Shown here: one piece after another, positions 18,558 to 27,667 of the stretch | Layout of the letters: every line of letters begins with the position of its first letter | Position numbering within the stretch: the first letter of the stretch is position 1 | Assembly: GCA_965661105.1 (NCBI GenBank) | Contig: CBFICR010000004.1 | Location: forward strand, 19,840-83,839 | Origin: Eutrophocola sp965661105 | GTDB lineage: Bacteria; Pseudomonadota; Gammaproteobacteria; Pseudomonadales; Pseudohongiellaceae | DNA length: 64,000 nucleotides | Reading direction: 5' to 3' | Notes under the pieces: model-generated | Told to the model about the DNA's origin: nothing | Database searches by the model: none | The model's input: the letters and a program-made list of their open reading frames with translations, nothing else | Program-made: the position numbers and the translations under genes

Positions 18558-19469
18558 TTGATTAGGCAACGAACTTTAAAGAATGTAATAAAAGCGACCG
18601 GTGTGGGCTTACATACCGGTCAGAAAGTCTACCTGACTTTGAGGCCAGCACCTGTCGATACCGGGATAGTATTCACCCGGGTAGACCTTGACCCCGCCGT
18701 TCAGATACCAGCCCTGGCAGAAAACGTAGGTGATACCACCTTGTCATCTACGTTAATGAAAGGAGATGTGCGGATTTCCACTGTGGAACATCTCATGTCA
18801 GCCATGTCAGGCCTTGGTATAGACAATGCCTTTGTTGATGTCAGTGCTTCTGAAGTGCCGATTATGGATGGCAGTGCCGGTCCCTTCGTTTTCCTGATCC
18901 AGTCTGCCGGTATTGAAGAGCAGAACGCTCCCAAGAAATATTTTCGTATTACTAAAGAAATCACGGTTGAACAGGGTGACAAGAAAGTCAGTCTGAAACC
19001 TTTTAATGGCTTCAAGGTTGGCTATACTCTTTTGTATGATCACCCGGTACACCGAAAATTTACCAAGGCAGCTTCAGTGGATTTTTCCAGCACCTCTTTT
19101 GTGAAAGAGGTCAGCAGAGCTAGAACATTCGGATTTATGCATGAATTCGAGGAATTGCGTAACCGTAACCTGGCACTTGGAGCGAGCATGGATAATGCTA
19201 TTGCTGTAGGAGATTACCGGGTTCTCAACGAAGATGGCTTGCGCTATGAAGACGAGTTTGTAAAACACAAGATTCTCGATTCCATTGGCGACCTTTATCT
19301 ACTGGGAAAAACCCTGATTGGCGAGTTTCAGGGCTACAAGTCCGGGCATGCCCTGAATAACGCGCTACTCAGAAAGCTCATTACCGCTGAAGACTGCTGG
19401 GAAATCGTGACTTTTGACGTTGAAGATGATGCACCAATTTCCTATCTGAGACCTGTTTTTTCTGGTTAG
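18558..19469 (+). CDS. lpxC: UDP-3-O-acyl-N-acetylglucosamine deacetylase LpxC
   Basis: LpxC catalyses the committed, zinc-dependent step of lipid A synthesis. The 303-residue protein shows TGVGLHTGQKV at the start, the zinc ligand region STVEHL near residue 75, IMDGSAGPFV near 103, and the second zinc region KHKILDSIGDLYL near residue 236. KSGHALNN lies near residue 262. The start is a TTG whose first residues match the family N-terminus; no ATG fits. A TTG start and a long leader could limit expression, which suits an enzyme whose level must be tightly set. Confidence 0.96.
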   Translation: MIRQRTLKNVIKATGVGLHTGQKVYLTLRPAPVDTGIVFTRVDLDPAVQIPALAENVGDTTLSSTLMKGDVRISTVEHLMSAMSGLGIDNAFVDVSASEVPIMDGSAGPFVFLIQSAGIEEQNAPKKYFRITKEITVEQGDKKVSLKPFNGFKVGYTLLYDHPVHRKFTKAASVDFSSTSFVKEVSRARTFGFMHEFEELRNRNLALGASMDNAIAVGDYRVLNEDGLRYEDEFVKHKILDSIGDLYLLGKTLIGEFQGYKSGHALNNALLRKLITAEDCWEIVTFDVEDDAPISYLRPVFSG

Positions 19470-19607
19470 ATATGGTCTAATCCGTTCCTGAATTGATATT
19501 CACGTTGCTACTTTCGATGCCAGTAATGTTCTGGATGCAGTACGTGGAATCCTCAAGGCAGCTGTAACCTTCTAATATATATAGTAATTATCCATATTGC
19601 CCAAAAT

Positions 19608-20537
19608 ATGAAAATAATCATTGTCGATCAAAAGCATGGGGAGACGAAATCACTGGTCCTGAAAGGATGGGCCAGGGTTGCATTGTCCGTTTGCATGCTT
19701 GGTGTTCCGGTTTTACTTGGGTACTACGGTTTTCATTTATCAGCCCTGCGTAATGCTGATTTCTACAAGGATGAAGCAACCCAGTCCTGGATGGATGATC
19801 TGAAATCCCAAAAAGCCGATATCGAACAGATCCGCCAGGAAACGCTTGCGCAGCTGGAAGCACTCACCTTGAGAATGGCCAATCTGCAGGCCAGATTATT
19901 GCGCCTCGATGCTCTGGGACAGCGTCTTACTGATATATCCAATCTTGATGATGGTGAGTTTGATTTCACCCAGACGCCTGCTGTAGGAGGTCCAACAGAT
20001 CCAGATGCCGTGTCTGTTGAAGTCCCTGATTTCCTGCGTAACCTGGATGAACTGACCCGGGAAATAGAAGATAAACAGCAACAACTGGAATTGCTTGACT
20101 CGATTCTTTCGGAGCAATTAATACAGTCCAATACCTATTTGTCTGGTCGCCCAATTGCCAGGGGCTGGATTTCTTCCCCCTACGGCCGACGCATTGATCC
20201 TTTCACAGGAAAACAGGCCTGGCACCAGGGAATTGACTTTGCCACTGGCCGCACTGGCGTTGATGTTCAGGCGGTAGCCTCAGGTGTCGTTACCTACTCC
20301 GGTGATAAGCAGGGCTATGGTGATATGGTCAAGATTAACCATGGTAATGGTTATGAAACCCTCTATGCCCATGGCGAAAAATTACTGGTTAAGCCCGGTG
20401 ATATAGTCAAGAAAGGGCAGATTATTGCCCTGTCCGGTAATTCAGGCCGTTCTACCGGCCCCCATGTCCATTTTGAAGTCCATAAAAATGGCCGTGTTGT
20501 CGATCCAGCCTCTTACGTTCATCGCACCAGCCGATAA
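19608..20537 (+). CDS. LytM/M23-family peptidase with membrane anchor and coiled coil
   Basis: This is a 309-residue probable periplasmic peptidoglycan endopeptidase or divisome regulator. It has one membrane helix at about residues 25-45, a helical coiled-coil region at about 60-170, and an M23 domain from about residue 185. The zinc-binding residues look intact: HQGIDFATG near 201 and HVHFEV near 287, so it may be active, unlike degenerate LytM factors such as EnvC. A similar M23 gene sits between lpxC and secA in Pseudomonas. Its substrate is not known from sequence. Confidence 0.88.
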   Translation: MKIIIVDQKHGETKSLVLKGWARVALSVCMLGVPVLLGYYGFHLSALRNADFYKDEATQSWMDDLKSQKADIEQIRQETLAQLEALTLRMANLQARLLRLDALGQRLTDISNLDDGEFDFTQTPAVGGPTDPDAVSVEVPDFLRNLDELTREIEDKQQQLELLDSILSEQLIQSNTYLSGRPIARGWISSPYGRRIDPFTGKQAWHQGIDFATGRTGVDVQAVASGVVTYSGDKQGYGDMVKINHGNGYETLYAHGEKLLVKPGDIVKKGQIIALSGNSGRSTGPHVHFEVHKNGRVVDPASYVHRTSR

Positions 20538-20601
20538 TACTCCCGAATAATTCTCCTCCCTTTGGCTGTCACTAATAATTGCCAGCGCCATAGGGGTCGT
20601 T

Positions 20602-20619
20602 GGGTATATTTGGATACCC
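20602..20619 (+). other. Small hairpin in the secA leader
   Basis: GGGTAT at 20602-20607 pairs with ATACCC at 20614-20619 around a 6-base loop. It lies 35 bp before secA. There is no T-tract, so it is not an intrinsic terminator. Confidence 0.45.
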
Positions 20620-20653
20620 GGTTTCCTGAACACACTATGCAAGATTTTGACCT

Positions 20654-23416
20654 ATGCTTACTAAAATATTTGGAAGTAAAAACCAGAGAGAAATTAAAAA
20701 ACTGTCAAAAGTGGTTGATCGTATTAATGCCCATGAATCCGAAATACAGGCATTATCTGATGAGGCGCTGAAGGCCAAAACCATTGAATTCAGAGAACGT
20801 TTCGAGAACGGTGAAAGCCTGGAAAAAATGTTGCCTGAAGCCTTTGCCGTGGTTCGGGAAGCCGGTGTGCGTGCCATGGGTATGCGACATTTTGATGTAC
20901 AGATGATTGGCGGCATGGTGCTTTTTCACGGCAAGATTGCCGAGATGCGCACTGGTGAAGGTAAAACCCTGGTTGCCACCTTGCCAGCTTATCTGGGTGG
21001 CCTGACCGGGCGCGGTGTGCACCTGGTAACCGTCAATGAATACCTGGCCCGGCGTGATGCGCTCTGGATGCAGCCGCTGTATGAGTTTTTGGGACTAAGC
21101 GTGGGAGTGGTAGTGCCAAACCAGTCTCCCGAAGAGAAACGCGAGGCCTATCAGGCTGATATCACTTACGGTACCAATAATGAATTTGGTTTCGATTACC
21201 TGCGAGACAATATGGCGTTTCGGCTGGAGGACAGATTCCAGCGTCCGTTGTCCTATGCCATTGTTGATGAAGTCGACTCTATTCTTATTGATGAAGCCAG
21301 AACCCCGCTGATTATTTCCGGTGCGGTTGAAAATTCGTCCAAGCGCTATGTGGATATCAACGCTCTGGTGCCTTTGTTAAAGCAAGTCGAGAAAGTCCCT
21401 GAAAAGTCCATGATTGAACGACGCATGGAAGAAGATATTCCTCTGGATGGTGACTTCATCGTTGATGAGAAGAGTCGTCAGGTTGAGCTAACGGATCCTG
21501 GCCACGAAAAAGTTGAAGACCTGCTGGTAAGTAAAGGCTTATTGGAAGAAGGTGAAAATCTTTACTCGGCTACCAATCTGACGCTTTTGCATCAGTTACA
21601 GTCAGCCTTAAGAGCCAATTACCTTTTCCACAAGGAAGTTGAATATATTGTGCAGGATCAACAGATTGTCCTGATTGACGAACATACCGGCCGGACCATG
21701 CCCGGCAGACGGTTGTCAGAAGGATTACACCAGGCAATTGAGGCCAAGGAAGGAGTGCCTATTCAGAATGAAAGCCAGACCCTGGCTTCCACAACTTTCC
21801 AGAACTATTTCCGTCTCTATGAAAAACTCGCCGGCATGACCGGAACAGCGGACACCGAAGCCTTTGAATTTCATCAGATCTATGGTTTGGACGTTGTCGT
21901 GATTCCAACCAATAAACCCATGATTCGCGATGATGCCAATGATCTGATCTATCTTACTACCGGTGAAAAACATCAAGCCATTGTTCAGGACATTATCGAG
22001 TTTCGTGATAAGGGAGCGCCAATACTGGTTGGTACCGCGAGTATCGAGACCAGCGAAATTCTCTCCAAATTCCTCAACAAGGAAAAAATTGAACACGCTG
22101 TCCTTAATGCCAAATATCATGAAAAAGAGGCGCAAATCATTGCCGAAGCCGGGCGCCCTGGCACTGTGACCATCGCCACCAATATGGCCGGTCGTGGTAC
22201 TGACATTGTGTTGGGTGGCCGTTGGGAATCCGAGGTAGCTGCACTGAAAGATGCAACACCTGAGCAGATTGATAAAATCAAGGCCGACTGGCAGAAGCGA
22301 CATGACCAGGTCATAGAAGCCGGTGGTCTGCATATAATTGGTACAGAACGACATGAATCACGTCGTATTGATAATCAATTGCGAGGTCGTGCCGGCAGAC
22401 AGGGAGATCCTGGCTACTCACGTTTCTATCTATCTCTTGAAGATAACCTGATGAGGATTTTTGCGTCAGACAAGGTGGGTGCCCTTATGCGGCGACTGGG
22501 TATGGGCGAAGGGGAAGCTATCGAACACAAGATGGTGACCAATTCCATAGAAAAAGCCCAGCGCAAGGTTGAAGGCAGAAACTTTGATATTCGCAAGCAG
22601 TTGCTTGAATACGATGATGTAGCCAATGACCAGCGACAGATTGTTTACCAACGCCGTAATGAATTGATGGAAATCGATGATATCAGTAATGTCATTGAAA
22701 CCATGCGTGAAGGGGTTATCCAGGAACACATCAGTCTGTATATACCGCCACAAAGCCTGGAAGAGCAGTGGGATATTGCCGGTCTGGAACAATCACTGGA
22801 AGGGGAGTTCGGCATCAAGTTGACTATCCAGCAATGGCTGGATGATGACAATACGCTCTATGAAGAGTCGCTGCGTGCCCGCATCCTGGAAGAAATTGTT
22901 AAAAGCTACAATGAAAAATGTGCTTTGGTTGGCGAAAACATGCGTGTGTTCGAGAAGCAGATTACCCTGCAGATTCTCGATACGCTTTGGAAAGAACACC
23001 TGAGTCAAATGGATAGTCTGCGGCAGGGTATTGGTCTGCGCGGCTATGGTGGGAAAAATCCAAAGCAGGAATACAAGCGTGAAGCCTATGCCCTGTTTGA
23101 AGAACTGCTGAATAATCTGCAGCACGAAGTCGTCAAGTTTCTAAGTCTGGTGCAAATCAAGCAGGATGAATCTGCCGATGCTATAGAGCGCAAGCGCATC
23201 CAGGAGCAGCAAAAGGAAAGGACTAATCTTGTGCATCAGAATGCGGCTGCACTGGCGGCTGATAATGCCGAAGGTGCAGACGGCCAAACCTCAGCAGCAG
23301 AAGCAGCACAACAGCAAACACCCTATACACGCGAAGGTCAGAAAGTAGGTCGCAATGAGCCCTGTCCTTGTGGTTCTGGTAAAAAATACAAGCAATGTCA
23401 CGGTAAGCTGGACTAG
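20654..23416 (+). CDS. secA: Preprotein translocase ATPase SecA
   Basis: SecA drives unfolded preproteins through SecYEG. The 920-residue protein has Walker A MRTGEGKT near residue 102, the DEAD-type DEVDSILIDEARTP near residue 209, the helicase motif NMAGRGTDIVLGG near 510 and LRGRAGRQGDPG near 575. The C-terminal zinc finger CPCGSGKKYKQCH binds SecB and the ribosome. No Shine-Dalgarno sequence is obvious before the ATG, and no secM-like gene precedes it. The preceding gap is 116 bp. Confidence 0.98.
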   Translation: MLTKIFGSKNQREIKKLSKVVDRINAHESEIQALSDEALKAKTIEFRERFENGESLEKMLPEAFAVVREAGVRAMGMRHFDVQMIGGMVLFHGKIAEMRTGEGKTLVATLPAYLGGLTGRGVHLVTVNEYLARRDALWMQPLYEFLGLSVGVVVPNQSPEEKREAYQADITYGTNNEFGFDYLRDNMAFRLEDRFQRPLSYAIVDEVDSILIDEARTPLIISGAVENSSKRYVDINALVPLLKQVEKVPEKSMIERRMEEDIPLDGDFIVDEKSRQVELTDPGHEKVEDLLVSKGLLEEGENLYSATNLTLLHQLQSALRANYLFHKEVEYIVQDQQIVLIDEHTGRTMPGRRLSEGLHQAIEAKEGVPIQNESQTLASTTFQNYFRLYEKLAGMTGTADTEAFEFHQIYGLDVVVIPTNKPMIRDDANDLIYLTTGEKHQAIVQDIIEFRDKGAPILVGTASIETSEILSKFLNKEKIEHAVLNAKYHEKEAQIIAEAGRPGTVTIATNMAGRGTDIVLGGRWESEVAALKDATPEQIDKIKADWQKRHDQVIEAGGLHIIGTERHESRRIDNQLRGRAGRQGDPGYSRFYLSLEDNLMRIFASDKVGALMRRLGMGEGEAIEHKMVTNSIEKAQRKVEGRNFDIRKQLLEYDDVANDQRQIVYQRRNELMEIDDISNVIETMREGVIQEHISLYIPPQSLEEQWDIAGLEQSLEGEFGIKLTIQQWLDDDNTLYEESLRARILEEIVKSYNEKCALVGENMRVFEKQITLQILDTLWKEHLSQMDSLRQGIGLRGYGGKNPKQEYKREAYALFEELLNNLQHEVVKFLSLVQIKQDESADAIERKRIQEQQKERTNLVHQNAAALAADNAEGADGQTSAAEAAQQQTPYTREGQKVGRNEPCPCGSGKKYKQCHGKLD

Positions 23417-23497
23417 GGCAATTGTGTGCCAGAGCGGAACAGCCGGCCTGGAATCATCGCAAGCCTGGCAAGATGAGAGCGTTACAGGAAAGAAATT

Positions 23498-24703
23498 ATG
23501 GCAGTGGGAAATGGTGATTTAGGGGTTCTTCATCCAGTGCCGGGAATTACCATGGCAGCCGTATCTGCCGGTATAAAGAAGCCCGGCCGGCTGGACTGTG
23601 TGGTTTTTTCGCTGGGTGATTCTGCCTGTGTTGCAGGGTCATTTACCCGCAATGCTTTTTGCGCCGCACCGGTTACGCTTTGCAAACAGCATCTTGCCAT
23701 TACTTCCCCTCATTATTTTGTTATCAATACCGGAAATGCCAATGCGGGTACTGGCAAGACGGGTATGGAAAATGCCCGCCGGGTATGTCTTGAAATTGCT
23801 GAACTGAAATCTTTGCCAGTGAATACCATATTGCCTTTTTCCACTGGCGTAATTGGTGTACAGCTTCCTGTTGAAAAAATCACTGATGTATTGCCAGAGG
23901 CGCTTGGTCAGTTGCAGGAAGACAAATGGCTGGATTGTGCCAAAGGTATTATGACCACAGATACCCGCCCCAAGGGAGCCTCGGTGCAGGTCGAAATAGA
24001 TGGAAAAACAGTGACCATTACCGGCATCGCGAAAGGCGCCGGGATGATAAAGCCGAATATGGCGACCATGCTGGCCTTTGTATTCACCGATGCAAAAATC
24101 GAGACAAAATCGCTACAGGCAATGCTCGACCTTGTGGTGAACAAGTCCTTTAACCGAATTACTGTGGACAGTGATACGTCCACTAATGACAGTTGCCTGC
24201 TGGTGTCATCTGGCATAAGCGACGTTCAGGTTGATGAAAATAATGCCAGGTTTATGGCTGCCCTGAGCTCAGTTTTTGTTAGTTTGGCCCATGGCCTTGT
24301 CAGGGATGCTGAAGGCGCTACAAAATTTGTCACCATAAGCATAGAGGAAGGCGCTAATCAGCAAGAATGTCTGCAGTTAGCGTATACCGTTGCTGAATCA
24401 CCACTGGTGAAAACCGCCCTGTTTGCTTCAGATCCAAACTGGGGCAGAATTCTTGCCGCTACCGGACGCGCCGGTATTGAGGCACTGGATATAGAGAAAG
24501 TCGCTATTTATCTCGATGATGTGTGTATTGTCGAGAATGGTGCTGTTGCCGCCAGCTATACAGAAGCCGCCGGGCAAAAGGTGATGGAGCAGGAAGAAAT
24601 TACCATTCGTATTTCGCTGGGTCGGGGCAAATGTTCCGAAACTGTCTGGACCAGTGATCTTTCCCATGACTATGTCACTATTAATGCCGAATACCGAACC
24701 TGA
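23498..24703 (+). CDS. argJ: Glutamate N-acetyltransferase / amino-acid acetyltransferase ArgJ
   Basis: ArgJ recycles the acetyl group in arginine synthesis, transferring it from N-acetylornithine to glutamate; many versions also use acetyl-CoA. The 401-residue precursor is cut by itself before a threonine in the motif KPNMATMLAF near residue 187, giving two subunits. The motif is intact here, as is NTGNANAGTG near residue 76. Whether the enzyme is mono- or bifunctional cannot be read from sequence. Ribosome site AGGAAAG precedes the ATG. The gene overlaps the following NUDIX gene. Confidence 0.95.
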   Translation: MAVGNGDLGVLHPVPGITMAAVSAGIKKPGRLDCVVFSLGDSACVAGSFTRNAFCAAPVTLCKQHLAITSPHYFVINTGNANAGTGKTGMENARRVCLEIAELKSLPVNTILPFSTGVIGVQLPVEKITDVLPEALGQLQEDKWLDCAKGIMTTDTRPKGASVQVEIDGKTVTITGIAKGAGMIKPNMATMLAFVFTDAKIETKSLQAMLDLVVNKSFNRITVDSDTSTNDSCLLVSSGISDVQVDENNARFMAALSSVFVSLAHGLVRDAEGATKFVTISIEEGANQQECLQLAYTVAESPLVKTALFASDPNWGRILAATGRAGIEALDIEKVAIYLDDVCIVENGAVAASYTEAAGQKVMEQEEITIRISLGRGKCSETVWTSDLSHDYVTINAEYRT

Positions 24704-25142
24704 AACAAAGTCGACCGAGGTGAGCAGCAACAAACCCGATAATGTTGTCCATGTGGCGGTGGGGGTTGTGGTTAATCGTGCAAGACAAATTCTTGTGGCG
24801 CGTCGACATGAATCCCAGCATCAGGGAGGGCTGTGGGAATTTCCTGGTGGCAAAGTCGCTCCAGGCGAGACAGTGCAGCAGGCTCTGAAACGTGAATTGC
24901 TTGAAGAAGTGAATATCAGCATCAGGGAAAGTACTGGTTTACTAAAAATATCCCATGATTACGGCGATAAGCATGTGTTACTGGATGTTTGCTACGTGAG
25001 TGTGTTTTCCGGTACGGCTGTGGGGCGAGAGGGGCAGCCGGTCAAATGGATTGAGGTTGATGAGTTGGACAAGCATGAATTTCCCGCTGCCAATCAGGCT
25101 ATTTTAGCCGCCATTAAAACTCTCCTTCAGTCGAATCCCTGA
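24684..25142 (+). CDS. mutT: MutT-like NUDIX pyrophosphohydrolase
   Basis: This protein probably hydrolyses 8-oxo-dGTP, as MutT does, to prevent A:T to C:G transversions. The NUDIX box is complete: GGKVAPGETVQQ followed by ALKRELLEEVNI near residue 60. The start is uncertain: in-frame ATGs at 24666, 24672 and 24684 lie inside argJ, and a GTG near 24720 also fits. I took 24684, giving 152 residues with a non-conserved head of about 25. Its 3' end overlaps convergent yacG by 29 bp. The argJ-mutT-yacG neighbourhood is shared with pseudomonads. Confidence 0.88.
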   Translation: MPNTEPETKSTEVSSNKPDNVVHVAVGVVVNRARQILVARRHESQHQGGLWEFPGGKVAPGETVQQALKRELLEEVNISIRESTGLLKISHDYGDKHVLLDVCYVSVFSGTAVGREGQPVKWIEVDELDKHEFPAANQAILAAIKTLLQSNP

Positions 25143-25344
25143 TTTCCAAATCATCCAGATTGAAATCCTCCGGTCCCTCTTTTACAGGGATAACATGGCG
25201 CTCATTGGCCCACTCTCCAAAATCTATCAGCTGACATTTTTTTGAGCAAAACGGGCGGAAAATACTTTCTTCCTGCCATTTGACAATTTTCTGGCAGGTC
25301 GGGCAGTTTACCGTTTTAATACCGGTTTGATTGTTCTCAGTCAT
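25114..25344 (-). CDS. yacG: Zinc-binding DNA gyrase inhibitor YacG
   Basis: YacG is a small zinc protein that binds GyrB and inhibits gyrase in E. coli. The 76-residue product has the four-cysteine zinc site CPTC near residues 14-17 and CSKKC near 33-37, followed by IDFGEWANERHVIP, all typical. The acidic tail is normal. In related genomes yacG directly follows coaE; here 10.4 kb of glycan genes lie between them. It is transcribed towards mutT and overlaps its end. Confidence 0.93.
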   Translation of the reverse strand: MTENNQTGIKTVNCPTCQKIVKWQEESIFRPFCSKKCQLIDFGEWANERHVIPVKEGPEDFNLDDLEIRDSTEGEF

Positions 25345-25381
25345 TATTTATCTTCGTTTGTCTGTTCATACGATTATTCGT

Positions 25382-27325
25382 TTATTGTGTGGCTAAAAAG
25401 CCTGATACATCTTCCCTCATTTCGTAAAGTACGGCCAGTTTTGATGCGCGTGTACCGCTGCGAATATTATTATAGGTTTGTATCCTCTGTATTCCCAAAT
25501 CAAGGGTATCCAGCGCTTCCTGATAGCGTCCAGCATTTATCAATTGCAGGCTTAAAGTGAATAATGCGCCTGGATCACCGCTATTGTCATAAGCCGCTTG
25601 AAGTAAAGCAATGCCTTGCTCGATTTCCTCGCTATAAAACTTGAGTCTGGCGAGCTCAAATTGATACAAGCCGCGGGACTGATTCGGCATTTTGTCCATA
25701 ATGCTGGAAATGATGGTGGAGAGAAGTTCTGCAGAATAAATATTACAGGTATTCGTGGTAGTTAATGTCACAAGCTGTTGTAAGGGAGATAGCAGGTCGC
25801 GATTGCCGTTATTAATCTGCTCAAGAGACTGAAGAATCGTGCCATCGTCAGGCCGGGGTATGAAGGAGGTAGAGCAGCTCAGCAGCATACGATTGAGTAA
25901 CATGCGGTAATTGGACCTGTCACGGTTAAACGCCTGTTCATAAAGCAGTGCTGCCTGCAGCTGGCCATCAAAGTCTCTCCGGGAAAGATTCATGGCATAA
26001 AATTCGGTATTACGAGCCGTGTCAGGGTCTGCAACATACCAGCTTTCAGATAGTTCTAGAGGATCCCGCCATAAACTGCTAATGCTGTAAGCCTGGAATA
26101 TCAATAATAGGGAATACAGCAGGCAGATTGTTAATTTTAGTTGTGAAGATAACAAGTGTCGTGGCACAAGAACAATCAGACAATAAAGAGCTGCAAAAAT
26201 GAAGCCGAGAAAAGCAAGGTAATTTCGATGGTTGAAGAATAGTTCCAGTGCCAAAACGCTGGATTCAATAATATGACCTGAGAAAAACCATAACAGGGCG
26301 AAAAGTAAGATTCGGTGTTTGCCAGGTCTTAAGACGGAGATCAATAATAAAGCCAGCCAGGCGCTTGTTGAAATCAGCGTTGAAATCGGACTAAGAAAAC
26401 CTGCGGAAACATTAATATCATGAAAAAGACTCGTACCCGATGTGGAGGGAAATACGATGATGGCGATGTACTGCCACAAAATCCTGCTTTGTGTCATCAG
26501 TCGATCCAGCATGGAATAGTCGTAGTATGAAGCGAAGTCCGCCTGCATTTTTGACATAAATATCAGCGGTAGAAGAAGTGTCAATACCACAGGAAACCAA
26601 AGCATTACACCGCGCCAAACCATGAACTTACGCTGGTCAGGAAAGTGGGCTTTTTTTAACAGGGTATATTCCAGAGTCAACAGGTAGAAAAAGAGAGAAG
26701 GGGCATTTTCCTTGCTCAATAGTGCCAGTAAGCCGGCACCAGCAATGACGAGAGTCATTAAGGCGAGTTGCCTGTTCAGATTTTCCTCAGTTATGGCGAG
26801 TCTGATATGCAGGTAGAGGAAGACACCTAGCAAAATGAAAAAATTCGATAGCAGGGCCATGCGTTGGACGGCATACAGTACTACGGTTGAATGGACGGGA
26901 TTAATCGCCCAGATCAGGCTGGTGAATAGAGCAAGTTTCCAGGCATCAGATTCATGAAGCTTCAAGACTTTGCCCAGCTGCAGGCAGATCAGATAAATCA
27001 ATGAGGCATTGAGGCCATGAATGACCAGATTAGCCCATTTAAAAGCGGCAGGGGTGTCGGGCCAGGAATCTGCCTGTAGTGCGAAACTGAACAGTGAAAC
27101 CGGGCGACCGGTGGGTCCTGCATTGCCGCCAAGAACGAATTCCCAAAATCCAGGTGAGAACAGGGATTCGTCCTGGATATGTATTAATGCATCCAGATTC
27201 TGAAAGTCGTCAAAGAGAAACAGGCTATCGAGGGCTGTCGCAAAACATAACAACAATGCTGACAGGATAATGCCAATACAAACCGGGCGGCGGGAAAAAA
27301 AGCTTTTTGACAGAGTTATGGACAT
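25382..27325 (-). CDS. TMTC-like GT-C membrane glycosyltransferase with TPR-like tail (paralogue A)
   Basis: This 647-residue protein has about ten membrane helices up to residue 430 and a soluble, TPR-like helical C-terminus. A DD pair after the first helix (residues 39-40, FLFDDFQNL) matches the catalytic position of GT-C glycosyltransferases. Further motifs GRPVSL, NLVIHGLN, YAVQRMA, SKEN and NHRNYLA (near 366) are shared with the gene at 41278-43179. They resemble the animal TMTC O-mannosyltransferases. The likely role is transfer of a sugar from a polyprenyl-phosphate carrier to protein on the periplasmic side; the substrate is unknown. No polyprenyl-phosphate sugar synthase is adjacent, unlike paralogue B. 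Confidence 0.72.
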   Translation of the reverse strand: MSITLSKSFFSRRPVCIGIILSALLLCFATALDSLFLFDDFQNLDALIHIQDESLFSPGFWEFVLGGNAGPTGRPVSLFSFALQADSWPDTPAAFKWANLVIHGLNASLIYLICLQLGKVLKLHESDAWKLALFTSLIWAINPVHSTVVLYAVQRMALLSNFFILLGVFLYLHIRLAITEENLNRQLALMTLVIAGAGLLALLSKENAPSLFFYLLTLEYTLLKKAHFPDQRKFMVWRGVMLWFPVVLTLLLPLIFMSKMQADFASYYDYSMLDRLMTQSRILWQYIAIIVFPSTSGTSLFHDINVSAGFLSPISTLISTSAWLALLLISVLRPGKHRILLFALLWFFSGHIIESSVLALELFFNHRNYLAFLGFIFAALYCLIVLVPRHLLSSQLKLTICLLYSLLLIFQAYSISSLWRDPLELSESWYVADPDTARNTEFYAMNLSRRDFDGQLQAALLYEQAFNRDRSNYRMLLNRMLLSCSTSFIPRPDDGTILQSLEQINNGNRDLLSPLQQLVTLTTTNTCNIYSAELLSTIISSIMDKMPNQSRGLYQFELARLKFYSEEIEQGIALLQAAYDNSGDPGALFTLSLQLINAGRYQEALDTLDLGIQRIQTYNNIRSGTRASKLAVLYEMREDVSGFLATQ

Positions 27326-27667
27326 GTAGCGTTAAATGGGAGGATTAAATGTTATCAACATAGTCAGTCAATAGTTATAAACCTTATGAATTATATAGAA
27401 CAGTCATAATTCGCTTTGGATAATAAGGCTGTAATTATCTTGCCTGGTACATAAGAATTTTCCAGGGTAGTTGTCCGTCAAGTCTATCAGAGCTGTTATG
27501 GCGTTGCTTGATTCTCTTGACCTGCATTTCTTCGACTATTTAGAAGCCCGGTATAAGGTAATAAAAGTTATTGATTCCTATGGACTAATTATAATTGGAC
27601 GAGTCTGTGTTTCCCCGATATTCTTCTTTTGCGACTGGCTCAAAAATTCACAATACTGGAGTAGCAA
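27326..27667. promoter_or_regulatory. Divergent AT-rich intergenic region, candidate promoter for the methyltransferase gene
   Basis: This 342-bp stretch separates two divergent genes. A perfect TATAAT lies at 27590-27595; the best -35 candidate is TTATTG at 27568-27573 with a 16-bp spacer, which is weak. A 7-bp inverted repeat (GAATTAT at 27388, ATAATTC at 27406) is a possible operator. No gene is supported. Confidence 0.35.

Noticed and set aside
18262..18558. 98-codon minus-strand frame in the lpxC leader
   Set aside because: The leucine run comes from a CAG/AGC-rich leader. It overlaps the lpxC promoter antisense and has no plausible ribosome site.
20538..20653. SecM-like arrest peptide gene before secA
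   Set aside because: The gap is too short for a signal peptide plus arrest motif, and no such peptide is encoded in any frame.
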